42,320 bases of DNA, taken from contig JAOUFY010000020.1 of NCBI GenBank assembly GCA_029857955.1, positions 1 through 42,320 of the forward strand, written 5' to 3'. Shown piece by piece: positions 8,630 to 16,791 of this stretch; the first letter of the stretch is position 1, and each line of letters opens with the position of its first letter. The position numbers and the translations under genes were made by a program. Source of the DNA: Spirochaetia bacterium. GTDB taxonomy: Bacteria > Spirochaetota > Leptospiria > Turneriellales > JAOUFE01. Below the pieces are notes generated by a model. It searched no databases and was not told where the DNA came from. It saw only the letters and a list, made by a program, of their open reading frames with translations.

Positions 8630-9106
8630 ATGTTCATGACTCAGGAAGAAATATTATGGATGGGAACCGGAATTATTCTTGTTATCCTTGAATTTATTTT
8701 ACCGGGACTGGTCGCTGTATTTTTAGGCAGCGCCGCCATTTTGGTGGGGTTAATGATTCATTTTGACATAATTCATGGGGTAATACAATCGTTTGGCGCT
8801 TGGTTTGGTTTATCAATATTTTTAATTTTAACAATACGTCAAATTGCCGCCAGATTTTTACTTTCTGATTCGACGTATAAATACACAGAAGAAGATGAAG
8901 CCGCCATTGGGCAAATTGTCAACATCACTGAAACTATCCACAGTAACAACTCAAATGGTCGCATACGTTTTCAGGGTACAGACTGGCCGGCGCGCGCAGT
9001 TAAGGGAACCATTAAAAAAGGCGATCATGCGATCATTAAATACAGAGACAATATATCATGGGTAGTTGAACCCCATGTCATTACAAAATCAAAAAAAACC
9101 AAATAA
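8630..9106 (+). CDS. NfeD-family membrane protein, stomatin partner
   Basis: Short-form NfeD protein of 158 residues: a membrane region of two or three helices (about 6-75, containing LEFILPGLVAVFLGSAAILVG) followed by a soluble OB-fold-like domain (about 90-152, with GRIRFQGTDWPARA and GDHAIIKYRDNISWVVEP). NfeD proteins are typically encoded next to stomatin-like SPFH proteins and are thought to act with them in membrane-domain organisation. That arrangement is present here, with the first SPFH gene starting 11 bases after the stop. Two ATG codons (8630, 8636) are possible starts. It has no protease domain, so it is the short rather than the ClpP-fused class. Confidence 0.88.
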   Translation: MFMTQEEILWMGTGIILVILEFILPGLVAVFLGSAAILVGLMIHFDIIHGVIQSFGAWFGLSIFLILTIRQIAARFLLSDSTYKYTEEDEAAIGQIVNITETIHSNNSNGRIRFQGTDWPARAVKGTIKKGDHAIIKYRDNISWVVEPHVITKSKKTK

Positions 9107-9117
9107 GGAGTTTTTAA

Positions 9118-10065
9118 ATGACTTACATTACATTACCGATTCTGCTGATACTGTTTATACTTTGGAAAATGTTTATCATTATCCATCAAAGACATGCAGG
9201 AATTAAACAAAGGTTTGGAAAATATGTGGCAACTCTCGAACCTGGATTTCACTTTCTTGTGCCTTTTATCGATGAAGTCGCTTACAGACAGGAAATGCGA
9301 GAGCAGGTCATTGATGTTCCACCCCAACAGTGCATCACCAGAGACAACGTTCAGGTACAGGTCGACGGTATTGTTTATCTTAAGGTTATGGACGCTTATA
9401 AAGCCAGCTATGCGATTGAAAATTATATTCGCGCTACCGTAAATTTAGCTCAAACCACCATGCGTTCTGAAATTGGTAAGTTAAGCCTGGATCATACGTT
9501 TTCTGAACGCGACGAAATCAATACCAACATAATCAAAGAAATTGACAAAGCATCTGAACCCTGGGGCGTAAAAATGATTCGTTATGAAATTAAAAACATC
9601 ACACCCTCAAAAATAATTCTCAATACCATGGAAAAACAAATGGAAGCGGAACGTCAAAAACGGGCCGACATCACCAATGCCGAGGCAAGTAAAGAATACA
9701 AAATCAATATTTCTGCAGGCGAACGACAAGAAGCCATAAATCTTTCTGAAGGAATCAAGCAGCAAACCATCAACCATGCTCAAGGTCGCGCTCGCGCTAT
9801 TGAGGTTGTCGCCACAGCCACTGCCGAGGCGCTTAAATTAGTAGGAGAAGCCATTAAAAAACCAGGAGGTTCAGAAGCCCTGAAAATGCGTATAACAGAG
9901 CAGTATGTTGAAAAACTTGGTCAAATTTTTAACAAATCAGAGGTAACCGTTGTTCCAATGCAGCTGGCCAACATCAAGGGTTTTTTTGACGGCTTGTCCA
10001 GTATGACCGGCGCAATGTCTTCAAAAAAAACAAATGACCAAAGCAATGCTTCAGCTGACAATTAA
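9118..10065 (+). CDS. Stomatin/prohibitin-family (SPFH) membrane protein, first copy
   Basis: A 315-residue SPFH protein of the QmcA/stomatin type. One N-terminal membrane helix (about 3-20) is followed by the SPFH core with QRFGKYVATLEPGFHFLVPF, VIDVPPQQCITRDNVQVQVDGIVYLKV and TTMRSEIGKLSLDHTFSERDEIN. A long charged coiled-coil (about 180-240, rich in repeated Glu-Ala and Ile-Asn steps) probably drives oligomerisation. The start has a clear AAGGAG site (AATAAGGAGTTTTTAAATG). Proteins of this class form large rings that scaffold membrane microdomains. The pairing with an upstream NfeD is the standard genomic context. Confidence 0.92.
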   Translation: MTYITLPILLILFILWKMFIIIHQRHAGIKQRFGKYVATLEPGFHFLVPFIDEVAYRQEMREQVIDVPPQQCITRDNVQVQVDGIVYLKVMDAYKASYAIENYIRATVNLAQTTMRSEIGKLSLDHTFSERDEINTNIIKEIDKASEPWGVKMIRYEIKNITPSKIILNTMEKQMEAERQKRADITNAEASKEYKINISAGERQEAINLSEGIKQQTINHAQGRARAIEVVATATAEALKLVGEAIKKPGGSEALKMRITEQYVEKLGQIFNKSEVTVVPMQLANIKGFFDGLSSMTGAMSSKKTNDQSNASADN

Positions 10066-10080
10066 TTTAAGGAGAATAAA

Positions 10081-11022
10081 ATGGATCATATTGATAACAT
10101 CATCGCGTTAATAAATCTTGCTATATGGGGATTTTTATTTCTTATATTTATATTTAAACTACTTACCTCCATTCGAATTGTACCTACTCAATCTGCATAC
10201 ATCGTAGAACGCCTGGGTAAATATAAAAAAACATTAAACGCAGGTATCCATGTCTTAACGCCGTTTTTTGACCGCGTTGCTTTCATTCAAGATCTAAAAG
10301 AAGAAACCATTGAGGTTCCGCCGCAGATGTGTTTTACCAGAGATAACGTTCAGGTTGAAGTCGATGGAGTAATTTACATAAGCGTCATTGATCCGGAAAG
10401 AGCAAGTTACGGTATAACTGACTATCGTTTTGGATCAATTCAGCTTGCCCAGACCACCATGCGTTCGGTTTTCGGAACACTTGATCTCGATACAACTTTT
10501 GAAGAACGTGAAGTGATCAATGCCAAAATTGTCAATGTACTTAGTGAAGTCGGATCTACCTGGGGTGTACGGGTTCACCGATACGAAATAAAAAATATTG
10601 TACCTCCAAATTCGGTAAGAGACGCGATGGAAAGACAGATGACCGCTGAACGCGAAAAAAGAGCCAAAATTGCAAAATCCGAGGGAGAAAAACAAAGCCG
10701 CATAAATACTTCAGAAGGGGTAAAACAAGAATCCATCAACCGCTCTGAAGGAGAAATGCAGCGAGTAATTAACGAAGCAGAAGGAACAGCCAGCGAGATA
10801 TTGGCACTTGCGTCAGCAACATCAAAAGCCATTGAAAACATTGCCATGGCCATTACATCGCCAGGCGGTCAAGACGCAGTTTATCTGGACTTAAGCCAGA
10901 AGTACCTGCAACAACTTGATAAATTAGGAAATGAAGCCACGCAAATAATTTTTCCGGCGGATCTTCGTAACCCGCATGATTTATTGCAGCAAGCAGGTAT
11001 AAACAAAGTAGCGACAAAATAA
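10081..11022 (+). CDS. Stomatin/prohibitin-family (SPFH) membrane protein, second copy
   Basis: A 313-residue paralog of the preceding gene, 15 bases downstream with a strong AAGGAG ribosome site. It has an N-terminal membrane helix (about 10-30), then VERLGKYKKTLNAGIHVLTPF, EEETIEVPPQMCFTRDNVQVEVDGVIYI and TTMRSVFGTLDLDTTFEEREVIN, all lining up with the first copy, and the same SEG/AEG-rich coiled-coil (about 180-235). The two proteins are clearly homologous yet well diverged, so the duplication is old. They may form hetero-oligomers, as prohibitin pairs and HflK/HflC do. This is inference from the paired layout, not shown by sequence. Confidence 0.92.
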   Translation: MDHIDNIIALINLAIWGFLFLIFIFKLLTSIRIVPTQSAYIVERLGKYKKTLNAGIHVLTPFFDRVAFIQDLKEETIEVPPQMCFTRDNVQVEVDGVIYISVIDPERASYGITDYRFGSIQLAQTTMRSVFGTLDLDTTFEEREVINAKIVNVLSEVGSTWGVRVHRYEIKNIVPPNSVRDAMERQMTAEREKRAKIAKSEGEKQSRINTSEGVKQESINRSEGEMQRVINEAEGTASEILALASATSKAIENIAMAITSPGGQDAVYLDLSQKYLQQLDKLGNEATQIIFPADLRNPHDLLQQAGINKVATK

Positions 11023-11095
11023 AATAAACTGGTACAATATCTGTTTCATTTATACATGTTCAAATTTGAAATGGCTCCGCATTAATTTTAAACAT

Positions 11096-11208
11096 TGTGA
11101 AGAATGCAAACTTGTTAAGTATCAATCTATGGTTTGTGCAGTATATGGTACATTTTATGAGATTATTTACGCAGGCTCAAATTAAACAGACTTGGCAAGT
11201 CGAGCGTC
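11096..11208 (-). repeat. Dispersed repeat, copy B (inverted partner at 773-890)
   Basis: The reverse complement of this segment matches 773-890. It covers the last nine codons of the broken gene at 11182-11559 plus about 85 bases of downstream non-coding sequence. Similarity beyond the stop codon shows that the repeated unit was a gene with an attached 3' flank, not only a coding paralog. Confidence 0.7.
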
Positions 11209-11559
11209 CTTCTGGGCAACTTCTTTTAAAGTGATGATCAATTTTTCTGTTTTATCAGAGAGGTCACGCTCGTTTTGCGATCTTTTTTAGCCATATACTC
11301 AACAAGAAAAGGAGAGGTAAAAACAATACCAATGATGACAATGATAAGGTTTACATAAAATCCAATCTCTTGTCAACTTGTTCAAATCTCAAATCAACTT
11401 TTTCAAAACGTTTGTTCATGTCATCGCGCAATTGATTCATTTCAACATGCATCTGGTTAAAATCAATGCGTAAATTTTTAATTTCTTTTAAAACATCAGC
11501 TTCGCTGGAAATATTGTCGAAAAGAGCATAAAACTTAAAACGATAAATAATTTTTTCAT
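11182..11559 (-). pseudogene. Broken small coiled-coil membrane protein gene
   Basis: Reading the minus strand from ATG 11559 gives a signal-like start (MKKLFIVLSFMLFST) that stops at 11488. A different frame continues as SSEADVLKEIKNLRIDFNQ and on through a heptad-rich stretch with MNKRFEKVDLRFEQVDKRLDF. A third frame gives a membrane helix (VNLIIVIIGIVFTSPFLVEYM) and a basic KKDRK tail. A further shift gives ERDLSDKTEKLIITLKEV and a stop at 11184-11182. About three frameshifts therefore interrupt a plausible 120-130-residue protein with signal, coiled coil, membrane anchor and charged tail. I recognise the general type (small membrane-anchored coiled-coil proteins found in many copies) but not a named family. 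Sequencing error in an AT-rich tract is a less likely alternative given several shifts. Confidence 0.7.
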
Positions 11560-11615
11560 ACTATTATATTGTTAAAAAATTAATATTTTTGCAGCTGATC
11601 ATCAAAATATAACTC

Positions 11616-12167
11616 TTATTTTCTATATTTCTTATATAATTTTATACCCAACATCAACAATACTCCAAGGCCAATCACCCCGGTAATGGCAAAAAAAAGA
11701 GATATTGTATTTTTTAAAACAACGATAAACACAATGGTAAATAAAAGTATAGTTGGTACTTCATTGTACATTCTCAGCTTTTGAGAACTCATATTTTGAG
11801 AAATATTAAATTTGGGGTTTGAAACCTTTTTTATCATACGTTCTATACTTAAATGATATAAAATCAGTAAAACAATCAAAGTTAATTTGGCATGAAACCA
11901 ACCGCCAAGCATTACATCGGGATTTGCAAAAATCAGCAAAATTCCAAAAATTGTCGTAAGTACCATTCCCGGCCATGTGATGATGTACCACAAACGGCGA
12001 GCCATCAGCAAAAGTTGCTTGCCGAGTATGCTTTTATCAGGCTCTTTTTTCTCAGAAGCCTCAACCATGTATATAAAAAGCCGTACTATATAAAAAAGTC
12101 CGGCAAACCAGGTAACCATAAATATAATGTGCAGCGCTTTTAAATGTAAATAATATTCAGTAAACAT
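11616..12167 (-). CDS. hemJ: Protoporphyrinogen IX oxidase, HemJ family
   Basis: HemJ oxidises protoporphyrinogen IX to protoporphyrin IX in haem synthesis. The 183-residue protein has four or five membrane helices. The N-terminal HLKALHIIFMVTWFAGLFYI with RLFIYMVE is diagnostic, including the conserved His (H13), and so is the GGWFHAKLTLIVLLILYH stretch with the conserved His and Lys. The family was formerly UPF0093. It lies 112 bases after mutS on the same strand and could be the last gene of a trpF-mutS-hemJ unit, although the gap leaves room for its own promoter. Confidence 0.9.
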   Translation of the reverse strand: MFTEYYLHLKALHIIFMVTWFAGLFYIVRLFIYMVEASEKKEPDKSILGKQLLLMARRLWYIITWPGMVLTTIFGILLIFANPDVMLGGWFHAKLTLIVLLILYHLSIERMIKKVSNPKFNISQNMSSQKLRMYNEVPTILLFTIVFIVVLKNTISLFFAITGVIGLGVLLMLGIKLYKKYRK

Positions 12168-12279
12168 ATGTCCGCATGAACCTCAGATCAAGAGCGTCAA
12201 TTCATTTTCAATATACTATTCTGTTGAAGCGGCTACATTTTATTAAAGTATATTCGCTCATGTTAAATAGATGAAATGT

Positions 12280-14817
12280 TTAAAATATGGACAATTGATC
12301 TTTGACAGGATTTTCTTTTTTAATTTTTTCCTGCGATTTTGAAGGAACTCTAGTCTCCGGTTTAATCTCGCTAAATACGGGTTCCTGAATCCAAATACCC
12401 TCTTCTTCTAGTTCTTTTAAAAGTTCTCCGGCACGATGAATGATAGAAGCGGGAATTCCGGCCAATTGAGCGACGTAAATACCGTATGACTTATCTGCTG
12501 TGCCTTCAATGATTTTTCGCAAAAAAACCACTTTGTTATTTTCTTCCAGAACTTGAACGGTTAATCCGATTATACCTCGGTCGGCTTCAATTAAATTACC
12601 AAGCTCGCCGTAATGTGTTGCAAATAAGGTCTTTGGGCGGCCATATCTGCTGTCGTTTAAAAACTCAACCATGGCGCGGGCAATACTTATACCGTCAAAA
12701 GTTGATGTACCGCGCCCTATCTCGTCTAGCAAAATCAACGAACGCGATGTAAAGTTTTGAAATATTCTGGCGCATTCAGCCATTTCAACATAAAACGTAC
12801 TTTCGCCCCTTGCCAGTCTGTCAAATGCCCCAATACGCGTAAAAATTCTATCGGCTAAAACAATTCGTGCGGTATCTGCCGGCACAAATGAACCGGCCTG
12901 CGCCAAAATTTGAATCAATCCAACCTGGCGGATGTAAGTTGATTTGCCTGCCATGTTTGGTCCCGTTAAAATTGCAAGATGGCGATTATCCGAATTTAAA
13001 TGAATATCATTGGGAACAAATACCTCATCTTTAAACAAATGTTCAACCACAGGGTGACGTGAATTGACAACTTTAAGGTCTCCATCTTCATAAATTTCAG
13101 GGCAAACATAGCTCCTTTCAAAAGCAGTACGCGCAAAGCAAAACATGACGTCACAAAAAGCAATTGCCTCAGCCCAGTAACGTAACTGGTCCATGTAACC
13201 AAGAGTTTTTTCAACCAGATCTTCAAAGACAGATTTTTGAAGATCTATGATTCTTTCACGAGCGCCTAGAATTTTATCCTCAATTGTTTTTAATTCCTCG
13301 CATGTATACCGCTCCGCGTTTACCAGCGTCTGGCGACGGGAGTATTCCGGCGGAGACTTGTCTGCCTGCCCTTTTGAAATTTCAATGTAGTAACCTATAA
13401 CTTTATTATAACGAACCTTCAGGGTATTGATATCTAATCTTTCTTTTTCGCGTTGTTCAAAATTCATAATGATGTTACCGGCATCCCCTCCAAGATTGAG
13501 CAGTTCATCAAGTTCAACGCTATAACCCTGGCGAATAAATCGTCGCTCGTCTAAAAGCGGCGGCAAATTTTCCATATAAAGTGTTTCATTTAATAAATTA
13601 TAAAGGTCAGCCGGAAAATTTTCAGATAGCCAATGTTGTTTTAATATCTCTGGTAACTCACTTTGTGCATTAAAGTCGTCAAGTGTCTGTTGTATTGCAG
13701 AGAGCGTGGTCAAGACATTTCCCAAATGACGCACTTGAGGGTGATTTTGTAAAAGAGAAATAATCCTTTCAATATCGTACACATGTCTCAGGCGCGTTTT
13801 GATTTTTTCAACGAATTCTTTATGTTCCATCGCGAAAATGACCGTGATTTGCCTCTGTCGAATTTCAGTAATGTCTGTTGAGGGTTTCATTAACATCTGA
13901 ATGAGAAGGCGTCTACCGCAAGCGGTTATCGTTTTATCAATAACCGAAAGAAGCGAGGTATCCTTGTCGCCTGACTGGCTTGATACAATTTCAAGCGTCT
14001 TCAATGCTGTTTCGTCAAGGTGCATGATCTTACGTAAATATTCCTTACGCGGTTTTTTCCAGATAGTATGAAGCTGGGGAACAACTTCATGAATGTAAAA
14101 AAGTAAAAGAGCTAAAACGTCCGATTCCGCCTCTGATAATTCAAGAACCTGAGAATTTTCAACGGCAAATGATTTTTGCAGCATCTCTTCTTTTTTTGAC
14201 ACCGGAGGAAGTCTTCGAAAATATAGCGGGATCCCCTCTTTTTTTATCGAGTTTCGGCTATCGTCTCCCATGACGACTTCGCGAATACCCCGTGTAGCCA
14301 ACAATCCAAATCGAACGTTACCGGGTTCTTTCTCAAGCCAGATATCGCCGGTAGAAATATCTGCCGATGCATAAAAAGTAAAACCGCCGCTATCAGCAAA
14401 AACAGCTGCGGCAATCAACCTGTTTTCACCCTGAGACAGCATATTTTCTTCAAAAATAGTACCCGGCGTTAAAACACGAATTACTTCTCGTCTGACAATC
14501 ATTCCCTGGGCTTCTTCAGGGGTTTCCATTTGCTCACAAATGGCGATATTTCGACCATCGTCTAAAATCGGATGAACATAGTTAGCAACGGCGTGATGCG
14601 GCACGCCGCACATGGGAATACCGTCGCCGCGTTTCGTTAACGCAATGCCGAGAACTTTTGAAGCATAGACTGCATCATCATGAAACATTTCATAAAAATC
14701 ACCCATTCGAAAAAAAAGAATCTCGTCTTTATATTGCTGCTTAATGGCCAGAAACTGACGCATCATTGGCGTAACCCTTTCTTCAGTTTGATTTTCTTGA
14801 GAGGATTTTTCAGCCAT
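12280..14817 (-). CDS. mutS: DNA mismatch repair ATPase MutS
   Basis: MutS recognises mismatches and starts repair. The mismatch-reading FYE motif (F41 and E43 from the chosen start) is within ILFFRMGDFYEMFHDDA. The connector, lever and clamp domains follow, then the ATPase with Walker A GPNMAGKST at roughly residue 610-620, Walker B LILLDEIGRGTSTFDG and the ATHYGEL segment. The C-terminus ends with a short tail (KDQLSIF) that resembles a beta-clamp-binding peptide. The ATG at 14817 (MAEKSSQ) was chosen because it has GAAGG upstream and leaves 16 residues before the conserved PMM, as is usual; the frame extends to 14844. It overlaps trpF by eight bases. Confidence 0.97.
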   Translation of the reverse strand: MAEKSSQENQTEERVTPMMRQFLAIKQQYKDEILFFRMGDFYEMFHDDAVYASKVLGIALTKRGDGIPMCGVPHHAVANYVHPILDDGRNIAICEQMETPEEAQGMIVRREVIRVLTPGTIFEENMLSQGENRLIAAAVFADSGGFTFYASADISTGDIWLEKEPGNVRFGLLATRGIREVVMGDDSRNSIKKEGIPLYFRRLPPVSKKEEMLQKSFAVENSQVLELSEAESDVLALLLFYIHEVVPQLHTIWKKPRKEYLRKIMHLDETALKTLEIVSSQSGDKDTSLLSVIDKTITACGRRLLIQMLMKPSTDITEIRQRQITVIFAMEHKEFVEKIKTRLRHVYDIERIISLLQNHPQVRHLGNVLTTLSAIQQTLDDFNAQSELPEILKQHWLSENFPADLYNLLNETLYMENLPPLLDERRFIRQGYSVELDELLNLGGDAGNIIMNFEQREKERLDINTLKVRYNKVIGYYIEISKGQADKSPPEYSRRQTLVNAERYTCEELKTIEDKILGARERIIDLQKSVFEDLVEKTLGYMDQLRYWAEAIAFCDVMFCFARTAFERSYVCPEIYEDGDLKVVNSRHPVVEHLFKDEVFVPNDIHLNSDNRHLAILTGPNMAGKSTYIRQVGLIQILAQAGSFVPADTARIVLADRIFTRIGAFDRLARGESTFYVEMAECARIFQNFTSRSLILLDEIGRGTSTFDGISIARAMVEFLNDSRYGRPKTLFATHYGELGNLIEADRGIIGLTVQVLEENNKVVFLRKIIEGTADKSYGIYVAQLAGIPASIIHRAGELLKELEEEGIWIQEPVFSEIKPETRVPSKSQEKIKKENPVKDQLSIF

Positions 14818-15517
14818 GAGCGCCTTCATTTGTTTTTTTATCATATTCCCGAATGGTTAAAATAAAACGTTTCATCTTTGTTAAATCCTTCTTACCTGGT
14901 GTTGATTCAATTCCACTTGAAACATCATAGGCGGGGGCATTCGTTATATCCATCGCTTCGTAAATATTATCCGGTTTTAAACCGCCGGCAAGAAAATACT
15001 TTCGATTAAGGTTTCGAACAAGATTCCAGTCAAAAGTTTTACCAGTACCTCCATACAAGGTTTCGCCAGCCTTCGATACAACACCGCCTGTATCCAGTAT
15101 GATCCAGGGATGATTTTTAAATTGATCGATCTCGCCTCCCAGTGGTTTTGCAAAAGATCCTTTGTCTGCGAAATTTTCTGGAACAGAATATACCGGAATT
15201 ATTTTATCAAAAGAATAATTTTCACAAAACCATTTATATAACTTACTTTCGCTGGGGGCTTGAAAATAAACAAGATTGAAATCAAGATGACTGATCAACT
15301 CTTTTGCATAGTCAATTTCATTGTCAGCAAAAACTAAAACACATGGCTTAAAACTGCAAGATTGAATAATTTTTTGAGCAATTTCTGGTTCGCAAAATCG
15401 CGGGCTTTTGGGATGCATAACCATTCCCAGTAAATCCGCCCCCAGCCAAACTGCAGCACGTGCATCATCGATCGAAGTAAGTCCACAAACTTTTATATTA
15501 CGATATTTTATTGACAC
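14810..15517 (-). CDS. trpF: Phosphoribosylanthranilate isomerase
   Basis: TrpF converts phosphoribosylanthranilate to CdRP in tryptophan synthesis. The catalytic Cys is in NIKVCGLT near the N-terminus and the catalytic Asp is in WIILDTGG. GGTGKTFDW, LAGGLKPDNI and YDVSSGIESTPGKKD complete the phosphate-binding end of the TIM barrel. The frame is open up to GTG 15553. The GTG at 15517 was preferred because family members begin only a few residues before KVCG, but neither start has a good ribosome site. No other trp gene is in the window, so it is an orphan copy whose 3' end overlaps mutS. Confidence 0.93.
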   Translation of the reverse strand: MSIKYRNIKVCGLTSIDDARAAVWLGADLLGMVMHPKSPRFCEPEIAQKIIQSCSFKPCVLVFADNEIDYAKELISHLDFNLVYFQAPSESKLYKWFCENYSFDKIIPVYSVPENFADKGSFAKPLGGEIDQFKNHPWIILDTGGVVSKAGETLYGGTGKTFDWNLVRNLNRKYFLAGGLKPDNIYEAMDITNAPAYDVSSGIESTPGKKDLTKMKRFILTIREYDKKTNEGAHG

Positions 15518-15631
15518 AGTAAATTTAACCACGTTTGAAATCGGATTAATCACCGCACTGTCAAGAAAAAACCTATACCGTATTATGTATCATTTTGGTT
15601 GACTCCACAGCTCTTGCATGTAGGCAGGTGT

Positions 15632-16783
15632 ATGGAAATCTTTTATATAATCAGCATTTCCCTTCTAGGCTTTTTTTTATTGTATTTACTTGTTAAAAGT
15701 AAAATTACGGACATTATAGAGAATAAACTCAATTTACTTTACAAAGACAAGATATCAGCTGATATTCAAGATTTTTATAGTGAACTAGAAAGTTATTCAG
15801 CAATCATCGACAGTCGTATCGGCAGGCTTAAAACCCTGACTGAACGTCATGAAGCAAATCTGAAAACATGGGAAAATATTCAAATTGAAATTAAAAAATC
15901 AAAATCAGGAAAGGAACTGCTTTCATATTTAGATGAAAATCAAAAAAGTCTTAAACCAGATGATGACTTGATTAAAAATCTTAAAAATGAAATTACTGCA
16001 GATCTTAAAAAATACCTTGCGGCAAAACTAAATCTGACTACAGATTCAGAAAATATTAAAAGTGATTCTTTAAAAAATAAAATTCCAGTCAACACAAAAA
16101 CTCCATTCGATAAAGACAAAAATGCCGCGCCGCTAAAAAACGAAAACATCGATAACGAATACAATGTTGCTGAACTTATTTTAGATGATATCGACGCAAG
16201 AGAGGCTAGAAAGGATTCCCAATTAAAAAGAACTGCAGTAAAAGAAGATTCACCTGTAATGACGAAAGCAATACCGGATATTCGTCAACAAACAGAAAAT
16301 CAAAATACAGATAATGATAGTACATTTTTAAATATTCTTGGGGCAGTAGGACGCGCACTGACTCCATTATTCATGAAATCTGAAAGTCCAGCTAAAAATT
16401 TAACCACATCTTCAGTACCTGAAAACAAGACATTAAATAACAGAAACTTCAATGATCTTCTAAAAAAAGAAATTAAAACTTCCGATGCAATTTTACAGAC
16501 GCGAAAAAAAGCATCGGATGACTCTTTTCTAAAAAATGCGCAAATTGGCGACGCTAAATTTTCAACAATTGAAACTCCACCTGAAATTCCCGCTCAAAAA
16601 TTTACAAAATCAATGGAGCCTGCTGAACTAATGAAACTAATTGAAGATTTAAAAATATCACGCTTAAGACCTGATGCATTAAAAAATCTATTAAGCCATG
16701 GTTTTAAAATGGAACAAATTGCAGAACTTTCCAATGTACCCTTCAGTGACCTTGAACTTACCAGAAATCTTTATCATATTTAA
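15632..16783 (+). CDS. Membrane-anchored coiled-coil protein with C-terminal HTH-like segment
   Basis: Unrecognised by name. The protein (about 383 residues) has one N-terminal membrane helix (IFYIISISLLGFFLLYLL), a helical stretch to about 135, a long low-complexity linker rich in Lys, Asp, Ser and Asn (about 135-320), and a compact C-terminal segment ending IARL-type helices: LRPDALKNLLSHGFKMEQI then AELSNVPFSDLELTRNL. That last part resembles the helix-turn-helix-like ends of DUF6115-type proteins found in spirochaetes and firmicutes. The ATG at 15632 was chosen over the upstream TTG because it has CAGGTG before it and opens directly with the membrane helix. It lies 8 bases before ispH and is probably co-transcribed with it. 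Confidence 0.65.
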   Translation: MEIFYIISISLLGFFLLYLLVKSKITDIIENKLNLLYKDKISADIQDFYSELESYSAIIDSRIGRLKTLTERHEANLKTWENIQIEIKKSKSGKELLSYLDENQKSLKPDDDLIKNLKNEITADLKKYLAAKLNLTTDSENIKSDSLKNKIPVNTKTPFDKDKNAAPLKNENIDNEYNVAELILDDIDAREARKDSQLKRTAVKEDSPVMTKAIPDIRQQTENQNTDNDSTFLNILGAVGRALTPLFMKSESPAKNLTTSSVPENKTLNNRNFNDLLKKEIKTSDAILQTRKKASDDSFLKNAQIGDAKFSTIETPPEIPAQKFTKSMEPAELMKLIEDLKISRLRPDALKNLLSHGFKMEQIAELSNVPFSDLELTRNLYHI

Positions 16784-16791
16784 AACAAATA

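Noticed and set aside
11182..11559. Programmed frameshifting as explanation for the broken gene
   Set aside because: About three shifts at sites without clear slippery heptamers make regulated recoding implausible; decay is simpler.
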